Below, piece after piece: positions 1 to 8,383 of a stretch of 38,743 bases of DNA (positions are counted from its first letter, which is position 1; every line of letters begins with the position of its first letter). The stretch spans positions 1 through 38,743 of the forward strand of contig CALFXR010000022.1 in NCBI GenBank assembly GCA_937958475.1, given 5' to 3'. Position numbers and translations under genes: made by a program. Origin of the DNA: an uncultured Mesorhizobium sp. (GTDB taxonomy: Bacteria; Pseudomonadota; Alphaproteobacteria; Rhizobiales; Rhizobiaceae). The notes beneath the pieces were generated by a model that saw only the letters and a list, made by a program, of their open reading frames with translations, did not search any database and had not been told where the DNA came from.

Positions 1-2
1 CC

Positions 3-53
3 CCGCCCTCATCCGGCGGTGCGAGCGGAGCGAGCCTCGAAGGACGAGGGCGG
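3..53 (-). terminator. Stem-loop downstream of lpdV, repeat-like
   Basis: Bases 3-14 and 42-53 form 12-nt inverted arms with one mismatch (outer 8 bp CCGCCCTC/GAGGGCGG perfect). It lies just past the stop codon of the last gene of the bkd operon. There is no T-run, so a classical intrinsic terminator is not proven. The loop text (GGTGCGAGCGGAGCGAGCC and CGAAGGACGAGGG) resembles a stem-loop repeat that I recall between genes in many Hyphomicrobiales genomes. Confidence 0.5.
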
Positions 54-65
54 TGTCGCCGCCCG

Positions 66-1463
<1,398 letters not shown>

Positions 1464-1464
1464 C

Positions 1465-2826
1465 TCACCCCTCCACGAAGATCAGCGCCGGGGTCTCGAT
1501 CAGCGCCTTCAGCCGCTGGACGAAGACCGCCGCGTCCCAGCCGTCGATGACGCGGTGATCGAAGGAAGACGAGAGGTTCATCATCTTGCGCGGCACGAAC
1601 TGGCTGCCGTCCCACATCGGCCGCATCGCCATCTTGTTGACGCCGACGACGGCCACTTCCGGATGGTTGATCAGCGGCGTCGTGGCGATGCCGCCGAGCG
1701 CGCCGAGCGAGGTGATCGTGATCGTCGATCCCGTCAGCTCCTCGCGCGTCGCCGTTCCGTCGCGGGAAGCCTGCGCCAGCCGTGCCGCCTCCGCCGCGCA
1801 GCCCCAGATGTCGCGCGCCTCGGCATGACGGACCACCGGGACCATCAGCCCGGAGGGCGTCTGCGCCGCGATGCCGATATGGACCGCCGCGTGCCGGCGC
1901 ACGATCCCGGCCTCGTCGTCGAAGGTCGCATTCAGCGCCGGCTGCTCGCCGACCGCCTTGACGATGGCGCGCATCAGGAAGGGAAGGAAGGTCAGCTTCG
2001 TCCGGTCGTCCCGCTTGCCGGCGTTGAGCCTCGCCCGCAGTTCCTCGACCGCGGTCACGTCGATCTCCTCGACATAGGTGATGTGCGGGATGCGCGAAGT
2101 GGCCAGCGCCATCTTCTCGGCGATCTTGCGGCGCAGGCCGACGATCCTGATCTCCTCGACGCCGTCCTTGCGCGCCGGACCGCTCGCGGCTGCCGGCAGC
2201 GGACCGCGGGCCAGGAAGGCGTCGAGGTCCTCGTGGCCGATGCGCCCGGCCGGGCCCGAGCCGTGCACCTGGCGCAGGTCGACGCCGGCCTCCCGCGCCC
2301 GCAGCCTGACGGCCGGCGACGCCAGCGGCCTCTCGCCCTCGGCGCGCGGCGCGCCCCGGGAATGTACCGCTGCCGAGCCGGTCGCCCTGGCCGCTTCCCG
2401 CAAGGGGGATGGGGACGGCGAAGCGTCCTGCTCCGACGACCTGCTCTCCGCGTCTCCAGCGGTCGGTACGGCTGCGCGTTCCCCTCCCCCTTGTCGGGAG
2501 GGGTCAGGGGTGGGGGTACCCCTTTCGTCCTCGCCGGCCGCCGGAGCCGACTTTTCCTCGGTTGCCATCACCGCCCCCGCCTCGCCCGCCACCTCGATGC
2601 GGATGATCGGCGCGCCGACGGCGACCGTGTCGCCGATCTCGGCGCCGAGCCAGACGACCTTGCCCTCGACCGGTGAGGGAATCTCGACCGTCGCCTTGTC
2701 GGTCATCACGGCGGCGAGGATGGCGTCCTCGCGGACGAGATCGCCGACCGCGACGTGCCATTCGACGAGTTCGGCCTCGGCGACACCCTCGCCGACGTCG
2801 GGCAGCTTGATGACGTGTTCAGCCAT
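1465..2826 (-). CDS. bkdB: Dihydrolipoamide acyltransferase (E2 of branched-chain 2-oxoacid dehydrogenase)
   Basis: The E2 core transfers branched acyl groups from E1 to CoA. The 453 residues contain, in order, one lipoyl domain (about 1-80, lipoyl-lysine K44 in MTDKATVEI), a long flexible linker, a peripheral-subunit-binding domain (about 170-205, ending GRIGHEDLDAFL) and a catalytic acyltransferase domain. The last has the active-site motif DHRVIDG (His424, Asp428). The chosen ATG begins MAEHVIKLPDVGEG, the canonical lipoyl-domain start; a longer open frame upstream only overlaps the E1beta gene. E1beta ends 2 bp upstream and E3 starts 1 bp downstream. The linker carries a translated copy of a palindromic repeat (residues about 101-144, reading TPTPDPSRQGGG and PSPSPLRE), so this linker is longer than the function needs. 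Confidence 0.94.
   Translation of the reverse strand: MAEHVIKLPDVGEGVAEAELVEWHVAVGDLVREDAILAAVMTDKATVEIPSPVEGKVVWLGAEIGDTVAVGAPIIRIEVAGEAGAVMATEEKSAPAAGEDERGTPTPDPSRQGGGERAAVPTAGDAESRSSEQDASPSPSPLREAARATGSAAVHSRGAPRAEGERPLASPAVRLRAREAGVDLRQVHGSGPAGRIGHEDLDAFLARGPLPAAASGPARKDGVEEIRIVGLRRKIAEKMALATSRIPHITYVEEIDVTAVEELRARLNAGKRDDRTKLTFLPFLMRAIVKAVGEQPALNATFDDEAGIVRRHAAVHIGIAAQTPSGLMVPVVRHAEARDIWGCAAEAARLAQASRDGTATREELTGSTITITSLGALGGIATTPLINHPEVAVVGVNKMAMRPMWDGSQFVPRKMMNLSSSFDHRVIDGWDAAVFVQRLKALIETPALIFVEG
2394..2524. repeat. G/C-rich palindromic repeat, degenerate copy inside bkdB
   Basis: Bases 2480-2519 closely match the right arm of the palindrome at 17473-17510 (CCCCTCCCCCTTGT then GGGAGGGGT, then AGGGGTGGGGGTA). 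A decayed partner arm, TTCCCGCAAGGGGGATGGGG, lies near 2396-2415. It is translated in frame as part of the E2 interdomain linker. Confidence 0.7.
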
Positions 2827-2828
2827 GG

Positions 2829-3842
2829 TCAGGCCTCCATCGCGGCGGCAAGCGCCTCGCCGACACGGCGCGGGCCGGGGAAATAGTCCCACTCCTGGGC
2901 GTGCGGATAGGGCGTGTCCCAGCCGGTGACGCGCTGCACCGGCGCCTCGAGGTGCCAGAAACAATGCTCCTGGACGAGTGCGGCGAGTTCCGCGCCGAAG
3001 CCGGACGTCAGCGTCGCCTCGTGCAGGACCACGCAACGGCCGGTCTTCTTCACGGAAGCCGTGATGGCGTCGAGGTCGAGCGGCACGAGCGTGCGCAGGT
3101 CGACGATCTCGGCGTCGATGCCGCTGTCCTCCGCCGCCGCCAGGGCGACATGGACCATCGTGCCGTAGGCGAGCACCGTCACCGCCGAGCCCTCGCGGCG
3201 GACCGCCGCCTTGCCCAGCGGCACGGTGTAGTGCCCGTCCGCCACCTCGCCGGCCTCGTGCTTCGACCACGGCGTCACGGGCCGGTCGTGATGGCCGTCG
3301 AAGGGGCCGTTGTAGAGCCGCTTCGGCTCGAGGAAGATCACCGGGTCCGGGTCCTCGATCGCGGCGATCAGCAGCCCTTTGGCATCGCGCGGATTGGACG
3401 GCACCACGACCTTCAGCCCGGAAACGTGGGTGAACAGCGCTTCGGGCGACTGGCTGTGCGTCTGGCCGCCGAAGATGCCGCCGCCGGTCGGCATGCGGAT
3501 GACGATCGGGCAGGTGAACTGGCCGGCCGAGCGGTAGCGCAGCCTCGCCGCCTCCGAGACGATCTGGTCGTAGGCGGGGTAGACGTAGTCGGCGAACTGG
3601 ATCTCGATGCAGGGCTTCAGCCCGTAGGCGGCCATGCCCACCGCGACGCCGACGATGCCGAGCTCCGAGATCGGCGTGTCGAAGCAGCGCGCGCGGCCGT
3701 ATTTCTGCTGCAGCCCGGCCGTGCAGCGGAAGACGCCGCCGAAATAGCCGACGTCTTCGCCGAACACGACGACGGCCTCGTCGCGGCCCATGGCGACGTC
3801 CATCGCCGAGCGGATCGCCTCGATCATGGTCATGCGCGGCAT
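2829..3842 (-). CDS. bkdA2: Branched-chain 2-oxoacid dehydrogenase E1 beta subunit
   Basis: The beta half of the ThDP-dependent E1 heterotetramer that decarboxylates 2-oxoisovalerate, 2-oxoisocaproate and 2-oxo-3-methylvalerate. The 337 residues match the family length. Family-typical segments are TMIEAIRSAMDVAM at the N-terminus, VFGEDVGYFGGVFR, DTPISELGIVGVAVGMA, and a transketolase C-terminal domain with LRTLVPLD. The start is the ATG giving MPRMTMIEA; an ATG three codons later is possible. An in-frame extension of 61 codons exists upstream but consists of translated inverted repeat (VVGRGSSV, RRPTTDDPRPTP) and is rejected. The E2 gene follows by 2 bp. A 130-bp gap holding a large inverted repeat separates it from E1alpha, which is unusual in an otherwise gapless operon. 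Confidence 0.94.
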   Translation of the reverse strand: MPRMTMIEAIRSAMDVAMGRDEAVVVFGEDVGYFGGVFRCTAGLQQKYGRARCFDTPISELGIVGVAVGMAAYGLKPCIEIQFADYVYPAYDQIVSEAARLRYRSAGQFTCPIVIRMPTGGGIFGGQTHSQSPEALFTHVSGLKVVVPSNPRDAKGLLIAAIEDPDPVIFLEPKRLYNGPFDGHHDRPVTPWSKHEAGEVADGHYTVPLGKAAVRREGSAVTVLAYGTMVHVALAAAEDSGIDAEIVDLRTLVPLDLDAITASVKKTGRCVVLHEATLTSGFGAELAALVQEHCFWHLEAPVQRVTGWDTPYPHAQEWDYFPGPRRVGEALAAAMEA

Positions 3843-3860
3843 GGCGACGCCTCCGGCGGG

Positions 3861-3967
3861 AGTCGGTCGTGGGTCGTCGGTCGTCGGTCGTCGTTCGTAA
3901 CCCCCGCGCGGCGTTGAGACCGCCCGCCCATGCCGTTCGACCGACGACCCACGACCCACGACCGACT
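3861..3967. repeat. Large inverted repeat between bkdA1 and bkdA2
   Basis: Arms 3861-3890 and 3938-3967 are 30 nt each with one mismatch, around a 47-nt centre. The arms are built from short tandem units of the type GTCGTGGGTCGT / GTCGGTCGTCG. In RNA it would form a very stable hairpin within the bkd transcript, in the only sizeable gap of the operon. The look is that of a dispersed palindromic element, but no second copy is visible in this window. Confidence 0.8.
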
Positions 3968-3972
3968 CATCC

Positions 3973-5205
3973 TCACACCCCCGCCTTCTGGCGCTGGCGC
4001 CTGAGATGCGGCGGCATCTCGGCATAGACGCCCTCGAACATGTCGCGAACCGACGGCTTGCCGCCCGAATGCAGCGTGCCGTGCGCCTCGGCCTCCTTCT
4101 GCGCCGCGATGACCGTGTCCATGATTTCGGCCTCGGCCTGCCTGTGCCGTTCCTCCGACCAGACGCCGCGGCGGATCAAGTGGTTCTTCAGGCGGATCAC
4201 CGGGTCGCCGAGCGGCCAGGCGTCGGATTCCGTCTTCGGCCGGTAGGCGGACGGATCGTCCGAGGTCGAGTGCGCACCGACCCGGTAGGTGACATGCTCG
4301 ATCAGCGTCGGGCCGAGGTTCTTCCGGGCGCGCTCGACCGCCCATTTCGCAACGGCGTGGACGGCGAGATAATCGTTGCCGTCGACCCTGAGCGCCGGGA
4401 TGCCGAAACCCAGCCCGCGCGCCGCGAACGTGCCCGATCCGCCGCGGGCGATGCCCTGGAAGGTCGAGATCGCCCACTGGTTGTTGACGATGTTCAGGAC
4501 CACCGGCGCCCGGTAGGTCGAGGCGAAGACGAGCGCGGCGTGGAAGTCGCTCTCGGCGGTGGAGCCGTCGCCGATCCAGCCGGCGGCGATGCGATGATCG
4601 TTGCGGATGGCCGACGCCATCGCCCAGCCGACGGCCTGGACGAACTGCGTGCCGAGGTTGCCGGAGATGGAGAAGAAGCCGTGCTCCTTGGCCGAGTACA
4701 TGACCGGCAGCTGGCGGCCCTTCAGCGGATCGGCCTCGTTGGAGAAGATCTGGTTCATCATCTCGACCATCGGATAGCCGCCGGCGATCAGCAGGCCGGC
4801 CTGGCGATAGGTCGGGAAGTTCATGTCGCCGTCCTCCAGCGCCATGCGGAAGGCGCAGGAAACCGCCTCCTCGCCCATGTGCTGCATGTAGAACGACGTC
4901 TTGCCCTGGCGCTGGGCGGTCACCATGCGCGCGTCGAAGGCGCGCAACGTCATCATGTGGCGCAGGCCGGCGGCCACCTCCTCGTCGGTCAGCGTGCCGG
5001 CCCAGGGGCCCACCGCCTCGCCGTCGCGGTCGAGGACGCGGATGATCGAATAGGCGAGGTCGCGGATCTCCTTCGGATCGACGTCGACCGGCGGACGCTC
5101 CACCGTGCCCGCCCGCGGGATGACGACCCTGGAGAAGTCCGGCGTGTCGCCCGGCCTGACCTCCGGCTCGGGGACATGAAGTGAAAGACGGGGTGCTTCA
5201 TCCAT
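3973..5205 (-). CDS. bkdA1: Branched-chain 2-oxoacid dehydrogenase E1 alpha subunit
   Basis: The alpha half of E1 carries the ThDP pyrophosphate site. The ThDP motif starts at GDGS (residues 212-215) and ends with the NN pair at 241-242 (LNIVNNQWAIS). The 410-residue length and the N-terminal text MDEAPRLSLHVPEPEVRPGD are typical of the Pseudomonas/rhizobial BkdA1 type, which has an N-terminal arm absent from pyruvate dehydrogenases. An in-frame ATG 33 codons upstream overlaps the ACT-protein gene further and is disfavoured. The start overlaps the end of the upstream ACT-domain gene by 8 bp, which implies translational coupling. Confidence 0.94.
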   Translation of the reverse strand: MDEAPRLSLHVPEPEVRPGDTPDFSRVVIPRAGTVERPPVDVDPKEIRDLAYSIIRVLDRDGEAVGPWAGTLTDEEVAAGLRHMMTLRAFDARMVTAQRQGKTSFYMQHMGEEAVSCAFRMALEDGDMNFPTYRQAGLLIAGGYPMVEMMNQIFSNEADPLKGRQLPVMYSAKEHGFFSISGNLGTQFVQAVGWAMASAIRNDHRIAAGWIGDGSTAESDFHAALVFASTYRAPVVLNIVNNQWAISTFQGIARGGSGTFAARGLGFGIPALRVDGNDYLAVHAVAKWAVERARKNLGPTLIEHVTYRVGAHSTSDDPSAYRPKTESDAWPLGDPVIRLKNHLIRRGVWSEERHRQAEAEIMDTVIAAQKEAEAHGTLHSGGKPSVRDMFEGVYAEMPPHLRRQRQKAGV

Positions 5206-5497
5206 GGACGGTGACTCCCAGGCAAGTCGCTTCACGCGCGGTCGGCGCGCCCGGACCGGCGACGGCGGTCCCGTCGAGGTCGGCGTCGAGGCAGCGCACG
5301 CCACCGATCCGCGCGATCCTGTCGCACAGCGTCCGTCCGACCGACGCGGCCACCTGCGGCAGCTCGATCGCGACCGACGTGCGATCCTGCGTGGATGTGG
5401 CGCTGAGTTCCGTCACGTCGAGGCCCAGACGCCGGATTTGATCGAGGACGCGCGACAGGATCGAGACCGCGTCGTCGCACTGGAACCTGATCCGCAT
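5198..5497 (-). CDS. Small ACT-domain protein, first gene of the bkd operon
   Basis: This 99-residue protein has the pattern of a single ACT domain like IlvM, the small regulatory subunit of acetohydroxyacid synthase. The shared features are a hydrophobic N-terminal strand, SRVLDQIRRLGLDVTELSA, a variable turn, SVAIELP, then a second helix and DRIARIGGVRCLDA. ACT domains usually bind amino acids. The ATG follows a good ribosome site (GGGGAGGACACGGC-ATG), and the stop codon lies 8 bp inside the E1alpha gene. Position and fold suggest a branched-chain amino-acid sensor acting on the bkd complex, but that role is inference. About 25 C-terminal residues beyond the domain have no recognisable motif. 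Such a gene is not part of the classical Pseudomonas bkd operon as I know it. Confidence 0.75.
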   Translation of the reverse strand: MRIRFQCDDAVSILSRVLDQIRRLGLDVTELSATSTQDRTSVAIELPQVAASVGRTLCDRIARIGGVRCLDADLDGTAVAGPGAPTAREATCLGVTVHG

Positions 5498-5623
5498 GCC
5501 GTGTCCTCCCCGGTAAAGGGAATATCCGGAAGGGCGAAGAATATCCTTCCATAGTCCTGCAGCCCAGGTAAAATATCGGCACGTTCTTCTTCACAATGCG
5601 ATGTTTGCAGAAGGAAGTTTCAC
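5498..5623. promoter_or_regulatory. Divergent bkd operon / bkdR control region
   Basis: This 126-bp AT-richer gap lies between two divergent starts. The octamer GAATATCC occurs at 5520-5527 and 5539-5546 (19 bp apart), with a related AAATATCG at 5571-5578. TTCACA also occurs twice (5590-5595 and 5619-5624), the second abutting the bkdR start. Spaced AT-rich repeats are what an Lrp-family octamer would bind, so these are candidate BkdR sites. No convincing -35/-10 pair stands out. Confidence 0.5.
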
Positions 5624-6103
5624 ATGGATGCCGAACCGCGGTTGGATCGCATTGACCGGGCGATCCTCGCCGCACTCGTCGACAACGGCCGCATCCCCAA
5701 CGCGCAGCTGGCCGAGAAGGTCGGCCTGTCGCCGAGCCCGTGCTGGCAGCGTGTTCGCCGGCTGGAAGAGAGCGGGATCATCGCCGGCTACACGGCCACT
5801 CTCGACCAGGCAAGGCTCGGCGCCTCCGAGATCGTGATCGTGGAGGTCTCGCTCGACCGGCACGATGACGAGGTTCTGGAGCATTTCGGGCGGGCGATGG
5901 CGGCACTGCCCGAGGTGCTCGAGGTCTATCTCACCACCGGCGAGTACGACTACCTGATCAAGGTCGCGGTGAACGGTACCGCCGGATACGAGGAGTTCCT
6001 GCGGCGCAAGCTCTACAAGGTGCGCGGCATCCGGCACTCGCGGTCCAGTTTCGCCATTCGCTGCCTGAAGCGCGTCCAGTCCTTCGTTCCGCCCGCATCG
6101 TAG
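5624..6103 (+). CDS. bkdR: Lrp/AsnC-family regulator, probable activator of the bkd operon
   Basis: The 159 residues give an N-terminal AsnC-type helix-turn-helix (LDRIDRAILAALVDNGRIPN, then LAEKVGLSPSPCWQRVRRLEESGII) followed by a RAM/ACT-like ligand domain (VIVEVSLDRH through YLTTGEYDYLIKVAV). It is divergent from the branched-chain 2-oxoacid dehydrogenase operon, the arrangement known for Pseudomonas BkdR, which activates bkd genes with branched-chain amino acids as effectors. The ATG is preceded by AAGGAAG six bases upstream. It could also act on the small ACT gene, the first gene of the divergent operon. Confidence 0.9.
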   Translation: MDAEPRLDRIDRAILAALVDNGRIPNAQLAEKVGLSPSPCWQRVRRLEESGIIAGYTATLDQARLGASEIVIVEVSLDRHDDEVLEHFGRAMAALPEVLEVYLTTGEYDYLIKVAVNGTAGYEEFLRRKLYKVRGIRHSRSSFAIRCLKRVQSFVPPAS

Positions 6104-6196
6104 GCGCGGCGCCGCCCTTGCGTGCGAAGCCGGCAAACCCTACCAAGAATCGCGACCCGGGTTTCTGCGGGAACGCGCAGCGGAGAGTGGAGCGAA

Positions 6197-6913
6197 ATGG
6201 CGCAATCGGGCACGCGGCGGCGGGTGAGCCGGCTTCCGGCGGAGCGACGCATTGCCGACATCATGGAGGCGGCGCGCACGGTCTTCGCCGAGAAGGGCTA
6301 TGCCGATGCGCTGATCTCCGACATCGCCGAACGCGCCGGCGTGGTGGAAGGCAGCATCTACCGCTTCTTCACCAACAAGCGCGACCTGCTCGTGCGTGTC
6401 GTCGAGCACTGGTACGAGGAGATGCTGGCGCGTGACGAGGAGCAGTTCGCCGGCGTGCGCGGGACCTGGAACCGCATCCGCTTCATCGTTCACCACCATC
6501 TGAACTCGATCCGCAAGGAACCTGCGCTGAGCCGGCTCGTCTTCCAGGAGCTGCGCCCCGACCCGGACTACCGCAAGACGCGGCTCTACCAGCTCAACCA
6601 GGTCTACACGCACCGCATCGTCGATGTCGTGCGCGAGGCGGCCGCCGCCGGCGAGTTCCGCGCGGACGTCTCCTCTTCGCTGGTACGCGACATGATCTAC
6701 GGCTGCATCGAGCACCGCACCTGGGCGTTCCTGCGCAACGAGGGCGACTTCGACCTCGAGCAGACCGCCGACGGCATCACCGACATCCTCTACCGCGGGC
6801 TGGCGGCGGCGCCTGCCGAAGCCGATCCGCTCGCCGCGACGGTCAGGCGGCTGGAAACCGTCGCCGAGCGGCTGGAGACACTATCGGCGGCAGCGCCGGC
6901 TCACAGCGGGTAG
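6197..6913 (+). CDS. TetR/AcrR-family transcriptional regulator 1
   Basis: A 238-residue TetR-family repressor. The N-terminal DNA-binding domain spans about residues 14-65, with the helix-turn-helix ALISDIAERAGVVEGSIYRF. The all-helical C-terminal domain is family-typical and probably binds an acyl-CoA or free acid. It is a close paralogue of the TetR protein at 27183-27947: over residues 35-65, 27 of 31 positions are identical, so both probably read the same operator (candidates at 15018, 15162 and 28085). The start ATG (MAQSG) follows GGAGAGTGGAGCGAA; an upstream GTG-type extension has no support. The last 13 bp overlap the tail of the convergent DUF7064-like gene. Confidence 0.92.
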   Translation: MAQSGTRRRVSRLPAERRIADIMEAARTVFAEKGYADALISDIAERAGVVEGSIYRFFTNKRDLLVRVVEHWYEEMLARDEEQFAGVRGTWNRIRFIVHHHLNSIRKEPALSRLVFQELRPDPDYRKTRLYQLNQVYTHRIVDVVREAAAAGEFRADVSSSLVRDMIYGCIEHRTWAFLRNEGDFDLEQTADGITDILYRGLAAAPAEADPLAATVRRLETVAERLETLSAAAPAHSG

Positions 6914-7902
6914 CCGGCATACTCGCCGTCCTCGATGCGCTCGATATATTCGGTCATGCCGTAGCCTTCGAGGCCGTTCCAGTCGAAGCGCGTGTAGCCT
7001 TCGGCGATGCGCGACACCAGCACCTCGCCGTCGGCTTTGCGCCGGTTGCGCAGCGGCGCCAGCCGCAGGATCTCACCGGTGATGACGGCTTTGCGATTGG
7101 CGCTGCGCACGCCGATGCGCACCCGTGCCGGGTCCTTCGCCTCCGTCCAGTCGGTGGCGATGTCCATGTCGGTGATCTCCTCGTAGCGCCCGTCGACGAG
7201 GAGGACGCCCAGCCGGCGCGCATGGCCGCTTCGGTCGGTGATCTTCAGCAGCATGAAGCCGTCGCCATTGGCGAAGTTGGCGATGAACAGGCGGTAGTAG
7301 TAGATCGCCTGCCAGTAGCGCGGCCCCCAGGAATGGTCGCGCCAGCCATGGCCGTCGATTTCCCAGCGCTCGTCGCCGAGGCGGATCTCGCCCCGCACCC
7401 GCCCGTGCTGGTTGAAATGGCCGAGCGAGAAGTCGCGGCCGTACATGGTCTGGATGGAATCCCTGGTCGGCTCGCCGCCATGCACCGGCGACACCGCCTC
7501 GTGCGTCCAGCCGGCATATCCCGGCAGGCGCCTGCCCGTGGCGAACAGCTTCTGCGGGTCGCGCAGCGCCTCGGGATCGTCGACGATCAGCAGTTCGCCC
7601 TCATAGGCCATCGACACCTTCTCGAAGGGTTCGATCACCTTGTAGGACAGGCCGCCGGCGTCGAACCGGTCGTTCGTCGTGACCGGCGGCCGCAGGAACT
7701 GGCATGCGATGCGCCCGTCGGGCAGATAGAGGCAGACCGAGAGCTCGGCATGTCCTTCGTTGACGCGGTTGCCGAGGCGCATCCAGCCGCCGACGCGCGT
7801 CCTCGTGTCGAAGCCGTTGGTGTAGACGCTCTCGTTGAAGTTGACCTCCGGTCCCGGCGCGTGGGTGAACTCGTCCTCGGGACGCATGATGAAATCGGAC
7901 AT
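6901..7902 (-). CDS. DUF7064/DUF7065-like protein of unknown function
   Basis: A 333-residue soluble protein without signal peptide or membrane segment. The segment GHGWRDHSWGPRYW in the middle and the beta-rich, tryptophan/tyrosine-rich composition recall uncharacterised proteins now placed in DUF7064/DUF7065, which are related to the AttH/CrtC lipocalin-like fold. I assign this from pattern memory only. It is the last gene of the acyl-CoA operon running from 14948, 25 bp after the MaoC-type gene, with a strong ribosome site (GGAGGAGAG). The context suggests a role with a lipid or terpenoid substrate, possibly binding or hydrating an acyl chain. No catalytic residues can be named. Confidence 0.7.
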   Translation of the reverse strand: MSDFIMRPEDEFTHAPGPEVNFNESVYTNGFDTRTRVGGWMRLGNRVNEGHAELSVCLYLPDGRIACQFLRPPVTTNDRFDAGGLSYKVIEPFEKVSMAYEGELLIVDDPEALRDPQKLFATGRRLPGYAGWTHEAVSPVHGGEPTRDSIQTMYGRDFSLGHFNQHGRVRGEIRLGDERWEIDGHGWRDHSWGPRYWQAIYYYRLFIANFANGDGFMLLKITDRSGHARRLGVLLVDGRYEEITDMDIATDWTEAKDPARVRIGVRSANRKAVITGEILRLAPLRNRRKADGEVLVSRIAEGYTRFDWNGLEGYGMTEYIERIEDGEYAGYPL

Positions 7903-7927
7903 TGTCTCTCCTCCGGCCGTCGCCGCC

Positions 7928-8359
7928 TCAATCGCTCTTGACCACGACCAGCATGCGGCCGCGCTGCACCATCCGGTCGTCCTGGTTCAGCACCTCGAAA
8001 TCGTAGGTGGCGAGGCTGCGCCCCGGCTTCGAGGTCGGCCGCACGCCTTCCACCGTGATCTTCGAGCGGATCGTGTCGCCGATCTTGACCGCGCCCATGA
8101 AGTCCCAGCTGATGTTGACCAGGCCGATGACCCGCTCGCCGAACAGGCCGGTGTGGGTGGCCATGCCGATCGCGGTGGCCATGCCGTGCGGGCCGTGGGC
8201 GATGCGCGTGCCGTGCGGCGAGGTCCTGGCGAAGGTCTCGTCGACATGGATCGGGGTGAAGTCGCCGACCAGGCCGGCGAACAGGTTGACGTCGCCTTCG
8301 CCGATGGTGCGCCCCTGCGACATCGCGGTGGCGCCGGCCTCGAGCGGCTTCATGGTCAT
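7928..8359 (-). CDS. MaoC-family (R)-specific enoyl-CoA hydratase
   Basis: A single-hotdog MaoC-like protein of 143 residues. The hydratase-2 motif reads FAGLVGDFTPIHVDETFA, with catalytic Asp33 and His38, and is followed by the typical RIAHGPHGMA. It would add water to a 2-enoyl-CoA (or remove it), giving an (R)-3-hydroxyacyl-CoA. The gene lies between the ACAD11-type dehydrogenase (24 bp upstream) and the DUF7064-like gene. The start MTMKPLE is preceded by GGAAGG seven bases upstream. In a 4-hydroxyacyl-CoA route a hydratase is needed after the dehydrogenase step, which fits this position; substrate remains unknown. Confidence 0.85.
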   Translation of the reverse strand: MTMKPLEAGATAMSQGRTIGEGDVNLFAGLVGDFTPIHVDETFARTSPHGTRIAHGPHGMATAIGMATHTGLFGERVIGLVNISWDFMGAVKIGDTIRSKITVEGVRPTSKPGRSLATYDFEVLNQDDRMVQRGRMLVVVKSD

Positions 8360-8383
8360 GTGGGTACCTTCCGGAAATGCGTG

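Noticed and set aside
3..53. Fully convincing rho-independent terminator
   Set aside because: The stem is good but no T-run follows on the minus strand; kept only as a stem-loop with moderate confidence.
3843..4025. 61-codon N-terminal extension of E1beta
   Set aside because: It reads through the inverted repeat at 3861-3967 and into the 3' end of E1alpha; homologues start at MPRMTM or MTM.
6122..6196. 25-codon N-terminal extension of TetR regulator 1
   Set aside because: No ribosome site, and the paralogue at 27183-27947 starts at the equivalent of the MAQSG methionine.
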